A stretch of 64,000 nucleotides of DNA from a virus (IMGVR_UViG_3300010371_000001:1-64000); one strand, 5' to 3'. Shown: positions 38,191 through 47,903, numbered from the stretch's first letter. Notes: a model not told the origin generated them from the sequence alone. Numbers and translations: made by a program.

Positions 38191-40074
38191 ATGGACATGT
38201 CTGCAACGGCCAAACAACTCAGCGCATTGCGGACATGTCTCGCTGATATCGCCCGCAGTGGCGGCAACCCCAACCACGCCGCTGACGGTAAGTTTGCCTC
38301 AGGTAGTGGTAAATCGGTGCCAGACATCCGCGTGGAGCCGGGCGAGACAGGCGGCAAATATGCCCGCCTCATCGCACGCGCTGAGGACCATGAATCCATC
38401 CATGTGCAATGCACGCATTGTTCTCGCATGAAGAATGGCCCGCTGAGTGGAAGAATTCTCGGCGTGGTCGTGCGCAAGGACGGATGGTCACATGGCATCT
38501 GCGCTCCGTGTGAGCACGCCTGGTTGCAACAGTATTTCCAATCCAAGGGCATGAGTCAGGAAATGGCTGAACGGCGGATTGCCTTGTTTATGACGAATCA
38601 ACCTATCCCTGATGATTTGCTGCTGCCTGGTGAAACACCCTCCGCCGAGCAGCGCGCCCAGCGACTGCGCGTCCTGGCGGCTCATGTGACACAGGTGGCG
38701 GAACAGGTGCGTCGTGCAGGCCATCCTTTGCGTGATGGACGTGGGCGTTGGATCGGCTGGGTCGGTGGCGACGGCACGGTGCATATGAATGGCGAAGGCC
38801 ATGCCCACACGGGATGGGGGGGCGTCACCCACCACAGCGCCAAGGCTGGCAAGAGTGGCGGAGGGACAAAGACGACAGGCAATCGGGAACTGGATGCCGA
38901 GATCGCCAGGCAGCAAGCGCGCATCACTGAGGCAAAACGCCAGTTAACCACGGAAGATGCAAAGCACGATGCTTCGGTTTGGAATTATTATCAGCAGGAA
39001 ATCAGCGACGCTGAGTACCGTATCAGTGTTGCTCAGCAAAAGGCCGGGATTGCACAGCCAGCACCAGTGTATAAAACCGCAATGACCGATGAGCAATTCT
39101 GGCAAGCATTCGCTCGCACTCACCAGCAGATGCAAGCGAAAAACTTGTCTGGCCTTGTCGAAATCCGTGATATGCAGCGGCACTTCAAGCGTGAATATGG
39201 CATGTCAACTAGCGAGTTTTCAGCACGTATGAATGCCATGCGTGAGGATGGAGATCAAGGCGAACATCCAGGCCGTTTGCATTTTGAAGATGATGGAGAG
39301 TCTGGTCGCGCGCCACACTTCTATCATGGACTTGCGTTTCATTATGTTGCGCTGACCGATCTCAGCAAAGGCACGCCGAATGCCTATCGTGGTGATCCGT
39401 ATGAGAAGACAGGGGGCGTGCGCACTGGTGCGCTCATGAAGGCGTTTGATTATGCAGCAAAGGGAAGTGGCGGCAAATCCGGCGGCACGAAGGCGCTGGG
39501 TGAGGCCACCAGCAACGCCGCTGACCACCCATTCGCCGCTGAATATCGCGCCCGCCTCGCCGCCCTGCGCACTGATGCTGAGAAATCAGGCTATTTCGCC
39601 GCGCACCCCGAAGCCGAGAAGGCGCATGCGTCAGCCGAGAAGGCAGCGCGTGGGGGCAAGGGTGGCAAGGCGAAGACAGCAGGGGCAGAAAAAGTGTGGG
39701 CTGATGATGGCCTTGTGCCTATTCGGCGTGTTGAAGGGCGAGAAATCGGTATTGTTGCCCCTCCTGATGCACGGTTTTTGCGCGAACTCTATGGCCACGA
39801 TCAGCTGGCCAAGGCACTTGCCCGCTACACACCTGCCAAGATTCGTGAAGCCGCTGACGGCGTTGGTGTCAGTAGACGAGGGAGTAAGGCAGATATCATC
39901 GCTCGTATCCTGGATAAACTCAAGGATGAGCCGGAAACCACGTATTCCCAACTCAAAGAGACACCCCTTGATCGCATTGATACCCAGCGTGCCGCTCTGC
40001 CCCCACACATCGACCTTGCCGCTCTGTCGCATCAAGTGAATAGCGTCATCGCCGATTTACGCCGCATCGCTTAG
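38191..40074 (+). CDS. Composite tagged protein with SAP module, 627 aa
   Basis: It opens with the shared helix plus a tag (GNPNHAADGKFASGSG), then a Zn-ribbon (CTHCSR near 72 and CAPC near 106), then a second tag (HPLRDGRGRWIGWVGGDG, then a THHSAKAG motif) near 180-215. A coiled coil and a mixed domain follow. Near residues 525-600 there is one SAP-like module (APPDARFLRELYG, then YTPAKIREAADGVGVSRRGS). The last ~25 residues (IDLAALSHQVNSVIADLRRI) resemble the N-terminal helix of its relatives. Probable virion protein. A terminator hairpin follows. Confidence 0.68.
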   Translation: MDMSATAKQLSALRTCLADIARSGGNPNHAADGKFASGSGKSVPDIRVEPGETGGKYARLIARAEDHESIHVQCTHCSRMKNGPLSGRILGVVVRKDGWSHGICAPCEHAWLQQYFQSKGMSQEMAERRIALFMTNQPIPDDLLLPGETPSAEQRAQRLRVLAAHVTQVAEQVRRAGHPLRDGRGRWIGWVGGDGTVHMNGEGHAHTGWGGVTHHSAKAGKSGGGTKTTGNRELDAEIARQQARITEAKRQLTTEDAKHDASVWNYYQQEISDAEYRISVAQQKAGIAQPAPVYKTAMTDEQFWQAFARTHQQMQAKNLSGLVEIRDMQRHFKREYGMSTSEFSARMNAMREDGDQGEHPGRLHFEDDGESGRAPHFYHGLAFHYVALTDLSKGTPNAYRGDPYEKTGGVRTGALMKAFDYAAKGSGGKSGGTKALGEATSNAADHPFAAEYRARLAALRTDAEKSGYFAAHPEAEKAHASAEKAARGGKGGKAKTAGAEKVWADDGLVPIRRVEGREIGIVAPPDARFLRELYGHDQLAKALARYTPAKIREAADGVGVSRRGSKADIIARILDKLKDEPETTYSQLKETPLDRIDTQRAALPPHIDLAALSHQVNSVIADLRRIA

Positions 40075-40100
40075 CTTCATCCCCTCATCCATCACTCTCT

Positions 40101-40125
40101 AGAGCCATCCGTGAAGGGTGGCTCT
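40101..40125 (+). terminator. Terminator hairpin before the protease gene
   Basis: AGAGCCATCC (40101-40110) pairs with GGGTGGCTCT (40116-40125) with one G-U, loop GTGAA, then TCTGTTG. It may terminate or attenuate. Confidence 0.6.
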
Positions 40126-40159
40126 TCTGTTGCATCCCGCAGCAGGAGGAACCACCCAC

Positions 40160-42652
40160 ATGGCTGTCAAATTCAAACAACGCAACCAGAAGGCGCATCA
40201 TAAGCGCGCCGCATGGTCCAGTGCCTATGTCTCATCATTGCCTGATTCTAGCTTCGCGGCTATAGATGAAGCTGGACGCCACCTCCCCTACAAAGATAAG
40301 GATGGCAAGGTCGATCTGCCTCACCTGCGCAATGCTTTAGCTCGCCTCAATCAGACGCAGATTTCCCCTGATCTCAAAGCGAAAGCCCGCAAGAAACTGG
40401 AAGCCGCCGCCCGGCAGGCTGGTGTGGGCGATTACGATAACGACTCCGAAGGAGAACGCATGACTACCCCCACAATGCCCGTCACGCCTGATGATGCGGC
40501 GCTGGACCCCCTGGCCCTCTTGCAGCGGGCGCAAGACACGTTCATGGAAGTGGCCGATGCCCTCGGCTATGACCCCCTCACACTTGTTGAGCGCGCCAAG
40601 AAGAGCGCCCCCGCTGGCGACGAGGATGAGGAAGACGGCGACGACGAGTCCGATGAGGATGAGTCGGAAGACGAAGATGAGGACGAGGAAGAAGAGGATG
40701 TGCCACCGTCCAAGAGCAAGCCCGGCAAGGGCAAGTTCGCGCCACGCTTCACGAAGAAGCGCGAGCAAACGCCTGAGCCTGTGCTGACCCGTGGCGTGAC
40801 GGTGAAAGCCTTCACGACGCCGAACCTGGACGAACTGGCCTACATCCCCTTCAACTTCATTAGCCGCAACGATGCTGAGAAGCGCGAGGTGGAGGGCGTG
40901 CTCAGCAATGAGCAACCCGATACCTTCGGCACGATCTTTGATTACGATAGCATGAAGCGTGCGGTGGAATCCCGCTGGCATCGCAACGTGCGTGAGCAGC
41001 ATGACCCCAAGAAAGCCGTTGGGAAGGGCGTCATGGTTATCTGTGATGATGACCAGCGCCAGGTGACGGTGCGCGCACGTATCAGCAAAGGTGCCGAGGA
41101 CACCTGGCAGAAGATCCTGGATGGGACGCTCTGCGGTTTTTCCATCGGCGCGGCCAATGCCAAGACCGAGACGCGCATGATCGGTGATAAGGCCGTTCCA
41201 TGCTATAAGGATTTCGACCTGGCGGAAATCAGCGTCGTGGATGCGCCTAGCAATCCTGGTGCTGCGCGTAGTGGCCTCACGCTGTATCGTAGCGCCATCG
41301 CCGTGCAAGCGGCAGATGATGTCTACGCCGATGTGCTCGCCGCTGATGAGGTGACAGTCGAGGCCGTCACCTCATCAGCGGCAACCGATGCCTCTGCTGA
41401 ACCTACCATTGCTCCCAGCGTTTCCCTCAGCGAGACGGAGATCGAGCAGCGTGTGGCGGAAGCTGAGGCAGCGCTGATGCGCGGCGATGCATTCGGTGCG
41501 CCACAAGTAACCACTGGCACCCCTGAGGCCAACGATACTGGCACCCCTGCCGTGCCGACCGGTGCTGAACTGGATGCTCTGGACAAGGCGATGCACACGG
41601 ACACGGGCCTCACCCATGCCCATACCCATGCCTACAATCCCAGCACCGTCCACATGGACCAGAACGCGCATCACCACAGCGACGGCACCCAGCACGCGCA
41701 TCACCACATGCACGGCCACGTCGGGCATGGCGATGGCAAGACACCGCATGTGCATGGCCACGAGCATGACCACAACTTTCAGCGCGCCGCTGCGGATGGC
41801 AAAGGGCCAAATGGCTTCATCGGCGAGGGCGACTCGCGGATGGAAGATTATCTGAGTCTGGTGCAGCGCGCGCAGAAGCCCTCCGCACCGCCAGCCGCCC
41901 TCCCAACCAAAGTTGCGGAGACGAGCGGCAACGCAGCCTCTATTCCTGTGCCATTGGCACGGCCATCAGATCGCCCGTCGGCCATTCCTGTACCAACGAC
42001 CGTGTCTGGTGGCAGCATGCCAGCGCCCCTTGCAGAGCGCACGCAAGTCCCTGACGAGACGCGCTATGGCCAGCGCATCAGCGGCGACACGCGCACTGGC
42101 ATGCACGAAGGCGCGCTACTCATCTTGCGCACCTGCGGCTGCCCGACGTGCCAGGACGCCATCCAGTGTTACGACCCCGACAACGATGGCGACGACGATG
42201 TGGACGAGGGCGGCGATACCGATCATGACGCAATGGTCGTCATGCCGCGCGTCCAGCGTGCCCAACTGACCCGCGCCGTCGCAGGCATCGTCCAGCAGCA
42301 AATGCAGCCCATCATCGCACAGCAGCGCCAGATCGCCGCGCGCCTTGCCGGTGTGCAAACCCCGGATCTCTCGCGCATGCAGACTCAGCTTGACGAGGTG
42401 CGCTCCGTATTGACGGAGGTACAAGGTCTCGTGAGTGTGATTGCCGAGCAAGAACAGCCAGGAGCACCCATCGTGCGTGCCACAGATAAGCGCCTCGCCA
42501 TTCACCCGACACGGCAACAGGGCGGCATGACGCCCTTTTCCGATGATCAGCTCTCGTTTCTGCGTAAGCAGAACCTCCTCACGCAGCCAACTGCGGATCA
42601 ACAGACCGCATTGGCTGAGCAAGTCTTTCGCCAGCGCCATCCGGGCAGTTAG
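40160..42652 (+). CDS. Prohead protease-scaffold fusion, 830 aa
   Basis: ATG 40160 after AGGAGGAACCACCCAC. A small N-terminal domain (~15-95) precedes an acidic linker. The protease domain spans ~215-385, with ISRNDAEKREVEG, REQHDPKKAVGKG (His), GFSIGAAN (catalytic Ser) and LAEISVVDAPSNPGA, which is the HK97/XkdF-like pattern. Then a His-rich segment at ~484-541 has 19 His. The C-terminal part is coiled-coil and would serve as scaffold. A fused protease and scaffold is known in other phages; the His-rich stretch is not typical. Confidence 0.87.
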   Translation: MAVKFKQRNQKAHHKRAAWSSAYVSSLPDSSFAAIDEAGRHLPYKDKDGKVDLPHLRNALARLNQTQISPDLKAKARKKLEAAARQAGVGDYDNDSEGERMTTPTMPVTPDDAALDPLALLQRAQDTFMEVADALGYDPLTLVERAKKSAPAGDEDEEDGDDESDEDESEDEDEDEEEEDVPPSKSKPGKGKFAPRFTKKREQTPEPVLTRGVTVKAFTTPNLDELAYIPFNFISRNDAEKREVEGVLSNEQPDTFGTIFDYDSMKRAVESRWHRNVREQHDPKKAVGKGVMVICDDDQRQVTVRARISKGAEDTWQKILDGTLCGFSIGAANAKTETRMIGDKAVPCYKDFDLAEISVVDAPSNPGAARSGLTLYRSAIAVQAADDVYADVLAADEVTVEAVTSSAATDASAEPTIAPSVSLSETEIEQRVAEAEAALMRGDAFGAPQVTTGTPEANDTGTPAVPTGAELDALDKAMHTDTGLTHAHTHAYNPSTVHMDQNAHHHSDGTQHAHHHMHGHVGHGDGKTPHVHGHEHDHNFQRAAADGKGPNGFIGEGDSRMEDYLSLVQRAQKPSAPPAALPTKVAETSGNAASIPVPLARPSDRPSAIPVPTTVSGGSMPAPLAERTQVPDETRYGQRISGDTRTGMHEGALLILRTCGCPTCQDAIQCYDPDNDGDDDVDEGGDTDHDAMVVMPRVQRAQLTRAVAGIVQQQMQPIIAQQRQIAARLAGVQTPDLSRMQTQLDEVRSVLTEVQGLVSVIAEQEQPGAPIVRATDKRLAIHPTRQQGGMTPFSDDQLSFLRKQNLLTQPTADQQTALAEQVFRQRHPGS

Positions 42653-42739
42653 CCCGCTAGAGATATCTCCCCACACATGTTTGCTTGTCCATTGACGATC
42701 ATCTCCTGATCGGTGATGGACCAGAAAGGTTTTGGCCTT

Positions 42740-44365
42740 ATGCCCGCTCAAACGATCCCGGTGGGCCAGTATGCGGATAGTCTGACTGAAGAGACGATCC
42801 AACTGGTTCAACAGCGCCTACAAACGGCGAGTGTGACCCGCAACATCAACACCACCACTGGCCTCATTGGCTACGATCTGCGTGGTCCTGCGGCTGTCGT
42901 GGTGCCAGTAGATACCCCGCTCGTCAACTTCATTCCTCGCGTCAACAATGTTGATCGCTCATCAGACCGGCATCACTGGAAAGCCATCCAGTCCTTTGGC
43001 TGGAACCAGGTCTCAGGCTTGCCTGGTGTTCGCCAGCAGGCTGCCCTTTCATCGGGTGGCGATCTGCCCTACTCAACGTTGGACCTGTTCAACACATTCC
43101 AGAACATCGCCGTCGATCAGTCCATCACCATGCAGGCCGTTGATCGCGCCGGACTCTTGGAAGGTGATCTGCGCGCCCGTCGCTTTGGTGAGTTGATCTT
43201 TGCGTTCAAGCTCATCGAAGAGAACTGGCTGACGCACTATAGCGACTACCTGTGGGCACCTGCCACACCGTTGCAGCCCACGACGAAGTCCAGTGGCGGT
43301 ACCATTGCCGACGGCACCTACTTTGTGTTCGTGAGCGCTACCAATGCGAATGGCGAAACCTTTGCCACTCAGGCGGCGGCGACAGTCGTCTGTGCATCGG
43401 GTGGTGCGAACACCAACACCATCTCATGCACGTATTTCACGGTACCCAACGCAACAGGCTACAACGTGTATGTGGGTACTGCTGCGAACTCCGCACGCAA
43501 GCAGGTGGCCGCGAATTTCAGTGTCCCCAATGGTGCTCTGCCCACCCAGAGCGTCCTCAACATGAACGGCAACTCAAGTTTCACGCTCACCAGTATCACG
43601 ACTGGCGCGAACCAGTTGCCCGCCAGCAATACCGCTGTAGTCGCACAGGATAACGCCTCGTATAACAGCCTACCCATCACCAACAATGGCCTCATGGGCC
43701 TCATCTTTGGTGGCGGCAACCAAAACTACTCGTCGGGCGTCAACCCCGGACAATCCTCGGCTCCCACGCCGCTCAGCACCTTTACGGCGGCTGGATCGAA
43801 TGCCGGGACCGTGGCAACGTCTGGTGGCTTGGGCGTCAATACGATGGGCTGTACTATCCTGCAACCCGCAGCGGCGAATGGCAAGCTTGCCTACAGCGAT
43901 ATCACCACGGCCTTGCTCATCTTCTACAACCAGGCACGTGCGAAACCGGATAAGATGTGGTGTTCCCCGCAGGATAACCAGACGGTGACGAACATCCTCA
44001 TGAATGCCGGTGGCACTCGCGTGATCTTAAACCCGACGACCGACGACGTGGGTAACATCACGGCTGGTGGCCGCGTGGGGCGCTTTTGGAACCCCACGAC
44101 GAACTCGCCGATTGACATTGAGGTATTGCCCTTCTTGCCGCAAGGCACGATCTTATTCGGTTCCACTGTCATGCCCTACCCGGCCCCCGGCTTTGAGGGT
44201 TCGACCATGTGCGTGATGGAAAACAAACCCTATACCGGACTGGATTTCCAGCCGACGCGTGCCAACCCCGTGTACGCCTATGAGGTCTACACTGACCAGG
44301 TTTTAAAAGTGACATTTCTGGGCGGATTTGGCGCTATTACAGGCATAATCCCCGGTACTTCGTAG
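42740..44365 (+). CDS. Major capsid protein, 541 aa
   Basis: ATG 42740 (MPAQTIPVGQYADSLTEETIQ); upstream starts at 42713/42716 have no ribosome site. It follows the protease-scaffold gene. Residues ~60-165 and ~410-530 fit an HK97-fold shell protein (e.g. FGELIFAFKLIEENW, RAKPDKMWCSPQDNQTVTNILMN). Between them (~185-300) is a beta-rich Ig/FN3-like insertion (GTYFVFVSATNANGETFA, then GYNVYVGTAANSA), likely displayed on the capsid surface. Order and size support the assignment. Confidence 0.87.
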   Translation: MPAQTIPVGQYADSLTEETIQLVQQRLQTASVTRNINTTTGLIGYDLRGPAAVVVPVDTPLVNFIPRVNNVDRSSDRHHWKAIQSFGWNQVSGLPGVRQQAALSSGGDLPYSTLDLFNTFQNIAVDQSITMQAVDRAGLLEGDLRARRFGELIFAFKLIEENWLTHYSDYLWAPATPLQPTTKSSGGTIADGTYFVFVSATNANGETFATQAAATVVCASGGANTNTISCTYFTVPNATGYNVYVGTAANSARKQVAANFSVPNGALPTQSVLNMNGNSSFTLTSITTGANQLPASNTAVVAQDNASYNSLPITNNGLMGLIFGGGNQNYSSGVNPGQSSAPTPLSTFTAAGSNAGTVATSGGLGVNTMGCTILQPAAANGKLAYSDITTALLIFYNQARAKPDKMWCSPQDNQTVTNILMNAGGTRVILNPTTDDVGNITAGGRVGRFWNPTTNSPIDIEVLPFLPQGTILFGSTVMPYPAPGFEGSTMCVMENKPYTGLDFQPTRANPVYAYEVYTDQVLKVTFLGGFGAITGIIPGTS

Positions 44366-44390
44366 CTTGGTCGCTTAGGAGAGATCACGC

Positions 44391-44714
44391 ATGGCAACCA
44401 AGAAAGCGAAAGAGGAGGCGGCACACGTGTCGCCTCCTGCCCTTGAACCGCTCTATTCCATTTCACTGCGCATGCAAGTGAGTTCACTGGCAGGTGATGC
44501 TGAATATCACTTACGCATGCGGCGAGATGAGATTGAAGGCATCCTTAGCGGCAAAGCCACGTGTGTGCGCTTGCCGTCACGCTACGGGCCATCTCGTGCG
44601 CTCGGCCACGCAAATGATGAGTGGCGCTTCCTACCGCTCAGCAATATCGTGGAAATTACCCTCTTTGACTTTGAATGGCCTGCGGCGGACTACATCGCCG
44701 AGGCGGAAGGGTGA
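44391..44714 (+). CDS. Hypothetical head protein, 107 aa
   Basis: Starts after TAGGAGAGATCACGC, 25 nt from the capsid stop. Lys/Ala-rich N-terminus, then a small globular part (SLAGDAEYHLRMRRDEIEGIL, GHANDEWRFLPLSNIVEITLFDFEW). Position suggests a head accessory or decoration protein, but no family is recognised. Confidence 0.6.
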   Translation: MATKKAKEEAAHVSPPALEPLYSISLRMQVSSLAGDAEYHLRMRRDEIEGILSGKATCVRLPSRYGPSRALGHANDEWRFLPLSNIVEITLFDFEWPAADYIAEAEG

Positions 44715-44717
44715 GAT

Positions 44718-45920
44718 ATGGCTTCTCAGACCAGTTCCACCGTCAATCATGACGGGAACAACGTGCCATCGGATGCGGTATACGTACCGTCATCGACGCC
44801 TAATAGCTTTCCAGCGGGAACGGGCGTCATTAATGCCCTCGGCGGCACCGTTGTCACCGATGCGAACAACAACACCGCGGCGGCACAAGTGCTGCAACTG
44901 GGCGACCGCACTTTGCCAACTCAGTGTGCGGCTGTTGACCCAGCGGGCAACCTTGCTGTCAAACTGGGCAGTGGTAGCACGCCCAGCATCGTGCAAAAAG
45001 CCAGCAGCGTCAGCACTGGCTCGGTGACGACGCTCACCGCCACCTTCACCAGCAACGTGACAGCAGGCAATACCCTCGTGGTTTCTTGTGGCGTGGGCAA
45101 CAACGCTGCCATTGCCGTGACCGACACGCTTGGCAACACCTATACCCAAGCGTCGCTGGTAGCGAACTCGACCACCTTTGAAGCAGCGGTGTTCTTTGCC
45201 CCAGTGAAACTCAGTGGGGCCAACACCGTCACCATCACCGTGACCAGTGCCTCGGCGGCGATGGAAATCTACGAGGTGTCCGGCATCCTGTCGCAGGTTC
45301 CGGGCCAGCCGAGTAATGCCAGTACTGGCACTGGCACCGGCACCACCGCTTCCACATCCAACATCGGCGCTGCGGCCCCAGCATCCCTGGCGTTCCTGGC
45401 GGTCTCGGTGGGTACAGCGGCCCAAGCTGTCTCTGTCAGCACGAACACTACATGGACACTGGACAGCACGCAGAACAGCGCAGGCACCCCGGCGGGCCTG
45501 TTCACGTTTGGCGCGCTCAGTCAGAGTGTCAACAATGTGTCCGGCGTGTTGCCCAAAGCGACCCTGGCGGGTTCCGAGCCGTGGGCGGCGGCCAGCGCGC
45601 TCTTCCGCACCGCAGCGGTGCCAGTGGAAGGCACAGTGAGTGTTGGCGGCTACCAGAAGACCAACATCACGAGTGCCACGACCACGCTGGTGAAAACTGG
45701 TGCGGGTGTGCTGCACAGTGTGACGGTCAATAAGATGGTGGCCTCGGCCACGGTCGAGTTGGATGACGCCGTGACGAACACTAACTCGTTCGGCATCATC
45801 ACGCTGCCTGGCACCGTCACCAGCATGGCCCCCTTCACGCTCATCTATGACGCGCCGTTCAGTACTGGTCTGTCGATTACGACGAGCCAGGCGACGGATG
45901 TCACCGTGGTGTGGAAGTAA
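44718..45920 (+). CDS. Beta-rich structural protein, 400 aa
   Basis: The start is 3 nt after the preceding stop. Nearly all of it is Ser/Thr/Ala/Gly/Val-rich and beta-type (VTTLTATFTSNVTAGNTLVV, then ITVTSASAAMEIYEVSGI). A head decoration or fibre-like protein fits its position after the capsid gene. The ~100-residue C-terminal part (GAGVLHSVTVNKMVASATVELDDAVT) forms a further beta domain. A long antisense ORF here is a G+C artefact. Confidence 0.65.
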   Translation: MASQTSSTVNHDGNNVPSDAVYVPSSTPNSFPAGTGVINALGGTVVTDANNNTAAAQVLQLGDRTLPTQCAAVDPAGNLAVKLGSGSTPSIVQKASSVSTGSVTTLTATFTSNVTAGNTLVVSCGVGNNAAIAVTDTLGNTYTQASLVANSTTFEAAVFFAPVKLSGANTVTITVTSASAAMEIYEVSGILSQVPGQPSNASTGTGTGTTASTSNIGAAAPASLAFLAVSVGTAAQAVSVSTNTTWTLDSTQNSAGTPAGLFTFGALSQSVNNVSGVLPKATLAGSEPWAAASALFRTAAVPVEGTVSVGGYQKTNITSATTTLVKTGAGVLHSVTVNKMVASATVELDDAVTNTNSFGIITLPGTVTSMAPFTLIYDAPFSTGLSITTSQATDVTVVWK

Positions 45921-45939
45921 GGCAATTCCCAATTACAAT

Positions 45940-45964
45940 GGGTGCGGCTGTCATGGCCGCGCCC
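45940..45964 (+). terminator. Hairpin after the decoration-like gene
   Basis: GGGTGCGGC (45940-45948) pairs with GCCGCGCCC (45956-45964) with one G-U; loop TGTCATG; only TT follows. It may be a weak terminator or an RNA-processing hairpin. Confidence 0.45.
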
Positions 45965-46008
45965 TTGCGCATGAGTCCCATCCCTGCGCTTAAGTCGAGG
46001 TTCCGCTG

Positions 46009-47220
46009 ATGGCCATCTTCCCCATTTACTGCGATGTTATAGAATTTCTGACTGACAGCGCTGCCGCCATCGAGACGAACTCGCTCATCGGGGGCAACGC
46101 CACGCTACACGCGAGCTATCCTGCTGGCAGCACGTCACTCGTGGTTGATCCGGTGGCACTTGCCCAGACGTATGCCATCAGCGGCTTCGGAAGCGGCGCG
46201 GTCTCAGTGCAAGCCTGGATTTTGGATGGTCTGCAATGCGAGCAAGTCACCATCACCAACGTCAACACTGGCACCAGCACACTCACGCTGGCCAGCCCTG
46301 GCACGCAGGTGGCGCATGCGGCAGGCACCAACATTGCCAGCGCAGGCACCGCTGGCAATCTCGCCAAAGCGCTGGTGGATGCATCGCGCAAAGCCGAGAC
46401 ATTCTGTCGCCAGGGGCCAGCGGGCGTTACAGGCATCACCGGTGGCAACGCAACGGCGCTCACGGGCGGCCCCTACAGCATCGGGGCAGTTAGCGCGACG
46501 GTGCAGAGCAGCGCGGGCCTCGTGGCTGGCGCGGCACTGGTCATCGATGGCCCATCCAGCGAGCGTGTTACCCTCATCACTGCCACAGACAACGCCATCA
46601 CCCTCGCCAGCCCTGGCTTCGCCAATACCCATTCCAGTGGCGCAACGGTGGTCATGGCGGCAGGTGGCGACCGCAACCTCTACGCGCTGCCCCGCACCGA
46701 GACCTACAGTCTCACCAGCATGACCGCACATGTGGACAACGACCGCACACTGGTGGTCAATCCGTATCACTTCCCCGTGACATCGGTGCAGGCGATGACG
46801 CTGCAATTCGGCACCTACGCGGGCAATGCGCTCTCTGGCACAGGGCTGGTGTTTCCCAATGATGGACGGCAAATCATGCTGCCGTATGTCTCGTGGGGCA
46901 GTAGCGCGACCCCCTCGGCGTTCTATCCCCCTGCCTATCTGCGTGACCCCAATGTGTGGCTGCAACTCAGTTACACGGCTGGCCCCATTCCCCTGGCGTT
47001 TTCTGGCACACCGCAACTCCTGCTGGTGCCGGATGACATCAAGCGCGGTGTGTACATGTATGCGCAGAACTATCTGGGCTATCGGCAAAATCCCCTTGGT
47101 GCGGCGAATATCCACCAGGGCGACACCAGCCGGGAATACCGGTTACGTGGTGACAAATCCAGCAAGAGCCTACTCGTGATGGAAGCGGAAGAAGCATTGC
47201 AGCCGTACAAGAGGTGTTGA
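46009..47220 (+). CDS. Head-tail adaptor with beta insertion, 403 aa
   Basis: ATG 46009. The C-terminal ~75 residues (LLVPDDIKRGVYMYAQNYLGYRQNP, then REYRLRGDKSS) and the LAKALVDASRKAETFC helix in the N-terminal half fit an HK97 gp6-like adaptor. Large beta-rich segments (~35-105 and ~140-210) are inserted. Position before closure and neck genes supports a connector role. Confidence 0.7.
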   Translation: MAIFPIYCDVIEFLTDSAAAIETNSLIGGNATLHASYPAGSTSLVVDPVALAQTYAISGFGSGAVSVQAWILDGLQCEQVTITNVNTGTSTLTLASPGTQVAHAAGTNIASAGTAGNLAKALVDASRKAETFCRQGPAGVTGITGGNATALTGGPYSIGAVSATVQSSAGLVAGAALVIDGPSSERVTLITATDNAITLASPGFANTHSSGATVVMAAGGDRNLYALPRTETYSLTSMTAHVDNDRTLVVNPYHFPVTSVQAMTLQFGTYAGNALSGTGLVFPNDGRQIMLPYVSWGSSATPSAFYPPAYLRDPNVWLQLSYTAGPIPLAFSGTPQLLLVPDDIKRGVYMYAQNYLGYRQNPLGAANIHQGDTSREYRLRGDKSSKSLLVMEAEEALQPYKRC

Positions 47221-47221
47221 T

Positions 47222-47590
47222 GTGCGCGATACGACGATCACCATCCTGCGTGGCGGTAATAACAATCCAACGAATATCCTAGTGGGGTTAGATAACCGCA
47301 ACGCAACAGGCATCTACGTGCAGGTCGATCAGGCAGATGACAAAGAACTCGCACTGATGCAGCAGGTCTATCAGTGGTATGGCAAAATCGGGTTCAAAAT
47401 CAAGACGCACTATTGGAACGCCAACGCCCTGATTAAGCAAGATGATATTTTGGTTGATGAGCGTTTCACCGACCCTGATACTGGCGCGCTCTATCGCTAT
47501 CACGTTGTGGGTCGGCCCAGGGATTTTAGCGAAGGCCCATATGCCGGGGATCATCAGGAGGTTTTCTGTGATGTGCCGGTGGGTACGTAG
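47222..47590 (+). CDS. Probable head-closure protein, 122 aa
   Basis: GTG start one base after the adaptor stop. Beta-rich with a WNANALIKQDDILVDERFTDPDTGALYRYHVVGRPRDF region, as in stopper-like proteins with an OB-like fold. The length and order (adaptor, closure, neck) fit head closure, but family membership is inferred. Confidence 0.58.
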   Translation: MRDTTITILRGGNNNPTNILVGLDNRNATGIYVQVDQADDKELALMQQVYQWYGKIGFKIKTHYWNANALIKQDDILVDERFTDPDTGALYRYHVVGRPRDFSEGPYAGDHQEVFCDVPVGT

Positions 47591-47617
47591 CGAAAGAGGA
47601 ACAGATGAGAGGGACAC

Positions 47618-47881
47618 ATGGCAGTTTTGACTGAGGAGACGGCGCAGGCGGCGCGCATCGCTGCCCAGCAGGAATTGTACCGAGACCTGGTGCAGCGCCT
47701 CTACCAGCGGGGCAGGCGCGTGGAATTGGAGCCGATGCGCCTGGATGCGCTTTCAACGTTCATGGCAAAACTCGTGGCGGCTGGGCGTGTGAGCCACGCT
47801 GAACTGGAAGAAGAAATCATCACCTATCAGGTGCAGCGGTTGCAGCAGGAATTGCGCACCCTCTCAACACGCCAGCGGTAA
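47618..47881 (+). CDS. Hypothetical helical protein, 87 aa
   Basis: ATG after GAGAGGGACAC. Two or three charged helices (RIAAQQELYRDLVQRLYQRGRRVELE, then LEEEIITYQVQRLQQEL). Unknown. It sits among the connector genes. Confidence 0.55.
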   Translation: MAVLTEETAQAARIAAQQELYRDLVQRLYQRGRRVELEPMRLDALSTFMAKLVAAGRVSHAELEEEIITYQVQRLQQELRTLSTRQR

Positions 47882-47903
47882 TTGCGATGAAGCGAGGCAC
47901 GAC

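Noticed and set aside
40337-41308. 323-aa antisense ORF over the prohead protease
   Set aside because: The + strand has clear protease motifs. The antisense product has low-complexity Leu/Val repeats and no start signal.
44790-45932. 380-aa antisense ORF
   Set aside because: It lies opposite a beta-rich structural gene whose G+C-rich Thr/Ala/Gly codons leave the antisense frame open. It has an Arg/His-rich composition without motifs.
46204-47115. 303-aa antisense ORF over the adaptor
   Set aside because: Opposite strand of a gene with a good frame and C-terminal adaptor signature. Composition is Arg/Gly/His-rich, a usual shadow.
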